Made by a program: the position numbers and the translations under genes
Notes under the pieces: generated by a model
Seen by the model: the letters and a program-made list of their open reading frames with translations, nothing else
Told to the model about the DNA's origin: nothing
The model's database searches: none
Shown here: positions 33,397 to 35,921 of the stretch, piece after piece
Numbering within the stretch: position 1 is the first letter of the stretch
Layout of the letters: each line of letters opens with the position of its first letter
Assembly (NCBI GenBank): GCA_030592355.1
Contig: JAUVJE010000001.1
Span: 1-35,921 of the forward strand
Reading direction: 5' to 3'
Length of the DNA stretch: 35,921 nucleotides
DNA from: Clostridia bacterium
Lineage (GTDB): Bacteria > Bacillota > Clostridia > DUPQ01

Positions 33397-34917
33397 TTAC
33401 CTCCAGTAATCCTGCGTAGCAAACATCCGGTTTTCATCATTAATCCAGACCCCTACCCCGATATAGTAGAAATTACCCAGTAAAATATCCCTGTGTCCGG
33501 TCTGCGAATTAAGCCAGCCATTTACCATATGTACGGAATCCCTATATCCGAACGCAATATTTTCACCGGCTGATATATATTTAATTCCCTGATTATCAAA
33601 TCTGTCGCCTAAGCCGTCTCCTTCAGGATTATAGTGGGAAAAGAAATCCCGGTCCGCCATATCTTTAGAGTGCAGCACAGCGGCCTTTGCGGCCTGCGTT
33701 TCCCAGACCAGAACCCTCAATCCTTTTTGAATCCTGATTGCATTCGCAATCCCGAACACCTGTGTCTCCAGGGATGTATAAAGTGAATTGTCAATGGGTT
33801 CAATGAACTCATCCAGGGTTTTTTCTTCCATTTTATCATCTATGATTAATAATGCCGTTATTATGTCGTCTTCATATGAATCATAATAATATGTTATATA
33901 ATCACCTTCAGCGGTATGAAAAGTTCCTTTATCTTCATTATCAAGGTTATATATATAGATTATATTTTCATCCGGCTCAGATTTTCTCAACTCCGTCAGG
34001 GGCTCATCATAAACAGCTGTTACTTCGTTTCTGGTCATTCCAATCCTTATATTCCCGTCTCCTCCAAAACCATAGGATGCCGACAGTACGGCTACGACCC
34101 TTTCATTCTCAATACCTACCTGAATGTAGTTTTCCATGTCAGTATCATAAATCATCCAGTAAAAGCCATACCTTGATGTCATACCCCTGTCAGGATTCCC
34201 CAGGACTATCAGGACATATTCAAGCGAATGGCCGATTGATATATCTATACGATTGAGGTCATATTCGGATATAATCCCCATACTTTCTGCCATACCTCTG
34301 TCAACAATACCGTCTGAAACCAATTTTTCAGCAAGAGAAATATCACTTAATTTCATGCCTTCCTTCAAAAATTCAAGTGACAGAAAGACAACATGGCCGC
34401 GCAAAAACACGTTTTTAAGTAATTCTTGATATGTGTTGTGATTGATTATCCCGTTTTCATAAAGAAATTCAAGCGAATTTCCCCATGTGAAATCGTTTGC
34501 CGGAACAGAGTCTGAGTATCCAAGGGCTCTTAATGCAAAAGTTATATAGCTGATCGCTTTCAAAGGCATATATGACCCGAATTCACTATCTGAAATACCT
34601 TTTGTGAGTTTATTGCGGTAAAGATACCCGACATAAGGAGAACCCCACTGCGGTACATCAATGAATGGATGGGCATAATTCTGTTCCAGTGCTTCCTCCT
34701 CCGCTCCCAGCAGCCTTACAAACATAACGGCTCCTTCAAGGCGCGTAGGTTCCCTTTCCAATTCAAATCCAATGTCAGTTCCTTTGAAAAGTCCGAGAGT
34801 ATTCAGTTTGACTGCATATTCATAATGTTCGGAAAGTATCTCCTCTGCAAATATACCGTTTATCAGTACAAAAGTTAATATTAATGTAGTTATCAGAATA
34901 GCAATTCTTTTTTTCAT
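33397..34917 (-). CDS. Secreted protein with SLH-like, CAP-associated and CAP (SCP) domains
   Basis: A 506-aa exported protein. The signal peptide is residues 1-24. SLH-like segments at about 30-170 (YAVKLNTLGLFKG, FIDVPQWGSPYVGYLY, GYMP-type pattern) would hold it to the cell wall. A CAP-associated domain at about 215-355 includes RIGMTRNEVTAVY. The C-terminal CAP domain at about 380-506 has HSKDMADRDFFSHYNP, AGENIAFG and WLNSQTGHRDILL, with the two conserved His residues retained. CAP proteins of Bacillota are thought to act on the envelope or in sporulation; the biochemical function is not established. It has a GGGGG ribosome binding site and is the first gene of an operon with the URO-D-like and sfsA genes. 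Confidence 0.87.
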   Translation of the reverse strand: MKKRIAILITTLILTFVLINGIFAEEILSEHYEYAVKLNTLGLFKGTDIGFELEREPTRLEGAVMFVRLLGAEEEALEQNYAHPFIDVPQWGSPYVGYLYRNKLTKGISDSEFGSYMPLKAISYITFALRALGYSDSVPANDFTWGNSLEFLYENGIINHNTYQELLKNVFLRGHVVFLSLEFLKEGMKLSDISLAEKLVSDGIVDRGMAESMGIISEYDLNRIDISIGHSLEYVLIVLGNPDRGMTSRYGFYWMIYDTDMENYIQVGIENERVVAVLSASYGFGGDGNIRIGMTRNEVTAVYDEPLTELRKSEPDENIIYIYNLDNEDKGTFHTAEGDYITYYYDSYEDDIITALLIIDDKMEEKTLDEFIEPIDNSLYTSLETQVFGIANAIRIQKGLRVLVWETQAAKAAVLHSKDMADRDFFSHYNPEGDGLGDRFDNQGIKYISAGENIAFGYRDSVHMVNGWLNSQTGHRDILLGNFYYIGVGVWINDENRMFATQDYWR

Positions 34918-35023
34918 AATTCCCCCGTCGGATATAAAGGCTTATGCACATTGGAAGCACCGGATTGCGAAAAGCTCCCCATCACCAAATCATTATATCA
35001 TCAAAGCTATTTTAGTAAAAAAC

Positions 35024-35052
35024 TTGCTTATATTTATACCGGCAGGTTAAAT
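35024..35052 (+). promoter_or_regulatory. Candidate promoter of the rightmost gene
   Basis: TTGCTT (35024-35029), 17 nt, then TTAAAT (35047-35052). The match is weak. The first copy of a tandem repeat lies in the spacer and the second just downstream, so the site may be regulated. Confidence 0.3.
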
Positions 35053-35076
35053 TAGCGGCAAAATTTATACTGGCAG
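35032..35076. repeat. Tandem 14-bp repeat, possible operator pair
   Basis: ATTTATACCGGCAG (35032-35045) and ATTTATACTGGCAG (35063-35076) are identical at 13 of 14 positions and start 31 bp apart, close to three helical turns. They overlap the candidate promoter of the downstream gene. Confidence 0.6.
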
Positions 35077-35152
35077 TATATTCAAAACAAGATTGAGCTG
35101 GTGTATATTGTCATTGCCCGTTCCTGCGGAGACCATCGAAAGCGAGACAATC

Positions 35153-35833
35153 ATGAACACAAATAGCTTCGACCAAGTAAATGGACCAATGTATTTCGGG
35201 GATATCGATACCCCAATTTTTGATTATCTGAAAAAACCCCTGGTCACTAAAAATTACCTTCTCCAACCTCTTGGAAATGAACATTTTCTGGACCTATTTG
35301 AGTTCAGATTACAAAATGAACCTCTTGAGAGCGATCCCTTTGAAAACCTCGGCGAAAAATTTGAGGATGCATACACACAGTTTTTCACATATATGTGTAA
35401 TGTAGATAATCTTGCCTGGGTACTGATGGACAGAATATATGTAGTGGGATTTTTTCTTTTGGAAATGGATGTAGACTATAATAATTATATGGGAAGGAAT
35501 GCTCATCTCTACTATGAAATGAGTCGAATAATAAAGGACGCGGAGACTCATGCACAATGTATCAAGGCAATCTCAAACCAGCTGTTCAGTGAATCAGACA
35601 TACCTAAAATCGAATTGCACCTTGATGAGAACGACGATGATAAAGCATGTATATGTGCACTTGAAAATCTTGGTTTTACAAAGGATATAAAAAAAGACTC
35701 GAATATGGGGTACCGTTATTATCTGATAAATGACGATCCGATTTTAAAAAATCCCCCCAGACATATGCCCTTTATAATTAAGGCCTATCAGGATAAGCGG
35801 ACAATGGCCGGCAGAAGCCAGGCAATGAATTAA
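35153..35833 (+). CDS. Unrecognised protein, possibly GNAT-fold
   Basis: A 226-aa cytoplasmic protein with no motif I can assign firmly. Near residues 180-186 it reads ALENLGF, and the general alternation resembles the end of GNAT N-acetyltransferases, where this segment forms the helix before the last strands. The usual acetyl-CoA-binding RxxGxG/A loop is not visible, so activity is doubtful. The frame is open to a TTG at 35093, but the translation there does not look protein-like, so I prefer ATG 35153. No strong Shine-Dalgarno precedes either. The remaining 88 nt to the window end hold nothing I can identify. Confidence 0.6.
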   Translation: MNTNSFDQVNGPMYFGDIDTPIFDYLKKPLVTKNYLLQPLGNEHFLDLFEFRLQNEPLESDPFENLGEKFEDAYTQFFTYMCNVDNLAWVLMDRIYVVGFFLLEMDVDYNNYMGRNAHLYYEMSRIIKDAETHAQCIKAISNQLFSESDIPKIELHLDENDDDKACICALENLGFTKDIKKDSNMGYRYYLINDDPILKNPPRHMPFIIKAYQDKRTMAGRSQAMN

Positions 35834-35921
35834 CCCACTGCAGTCGATGGTATTCAAAACCAATTCCCCATAGGCCGGTGACAATGTAACCCACAATGCT
35901 AACATACATGATATCTCCAAA

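Noticed and set aside
1..35921. CRISPR arrays, transposase genes or prophage genes
   Set aside because: No regularly spaced repeats, cas-like, transposase, integrase or phage structural proteins were found on either strand.

Overview
The window looks like chromosome from a low-to-mid GC, spore-forming-type member of the Clostridia (Bacillota). The evidence is the gene content and order: SpoVG next to glmU- and prs-like genes, a GlgC/GlgD pair, the Gram-positive RhaI type, ftsEX with an M23 peptidase, and strong GGAGG-type ribosome binding sites, several of them serving TTG starts. No species can be named from the sequence alone. I see no rRNA, CRISPR array, prophage or transposase gene.

Layout. 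1-3054 (minus): tRNA-Val(UAC) with its own promoter, Hsp33, a small-molecule-type methyltransferase and an S41 C-terminal processing protease. 3168-6961 (minus): one tight operon, PucR/CdaR-like regulator > ftsE > ftsX > secreted M23 peptidase, ending in a terminator. 7199-11241 (minus): a rearranged version of the classical spoVG-glmU-prs locus. Two amidohydrolase-like genes sit between spoVG and the glmU-like gene, that gene has lost its uridylyltransferase domain, and the prs product is divergent. 11461-12390 (minus): a MerR-GGDEF fusion driven by a 19-bp-spacer MerR-type promoter with an embedded operator.

12639-20807 (minus): an L-rhamnose operon, PHP-domain protein > GH106 rhamnosidase > rhamnulokinase > rhamnose isomerase > class II aldolase, with a strong terminator. 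It would release L-rhamnose from glycosides and convert it to dihydroxyacetone phosphate and lactaldehyde. No transporter or regulator for it lies in the window. 21027-31549 (plus, divergent): glycogen genes glgB, glgC, glgD, glgA, then a 430-nt noncoding gap bounded by a near-direct repeat, then glgP and a GH13 glucosidase, covering synthesis, branching and breakdown. 31643-34917 (minus): a secreted SLH-like/CAP protein, a uroporphyrinogen-decarboxylase-like protein and SfsA. 35153-35833 (plus): an unrecognised, possibly GNAT-fold protein behind a short tandem repeat.

The least ordinary parts are the MerR-GGDEF regulator with its promoter, the rebuilt spoVG-glmU-prs locus (including an amidohydrolase that has lost its metal ligands), and the repeat-bounded element between glgA and glgP.
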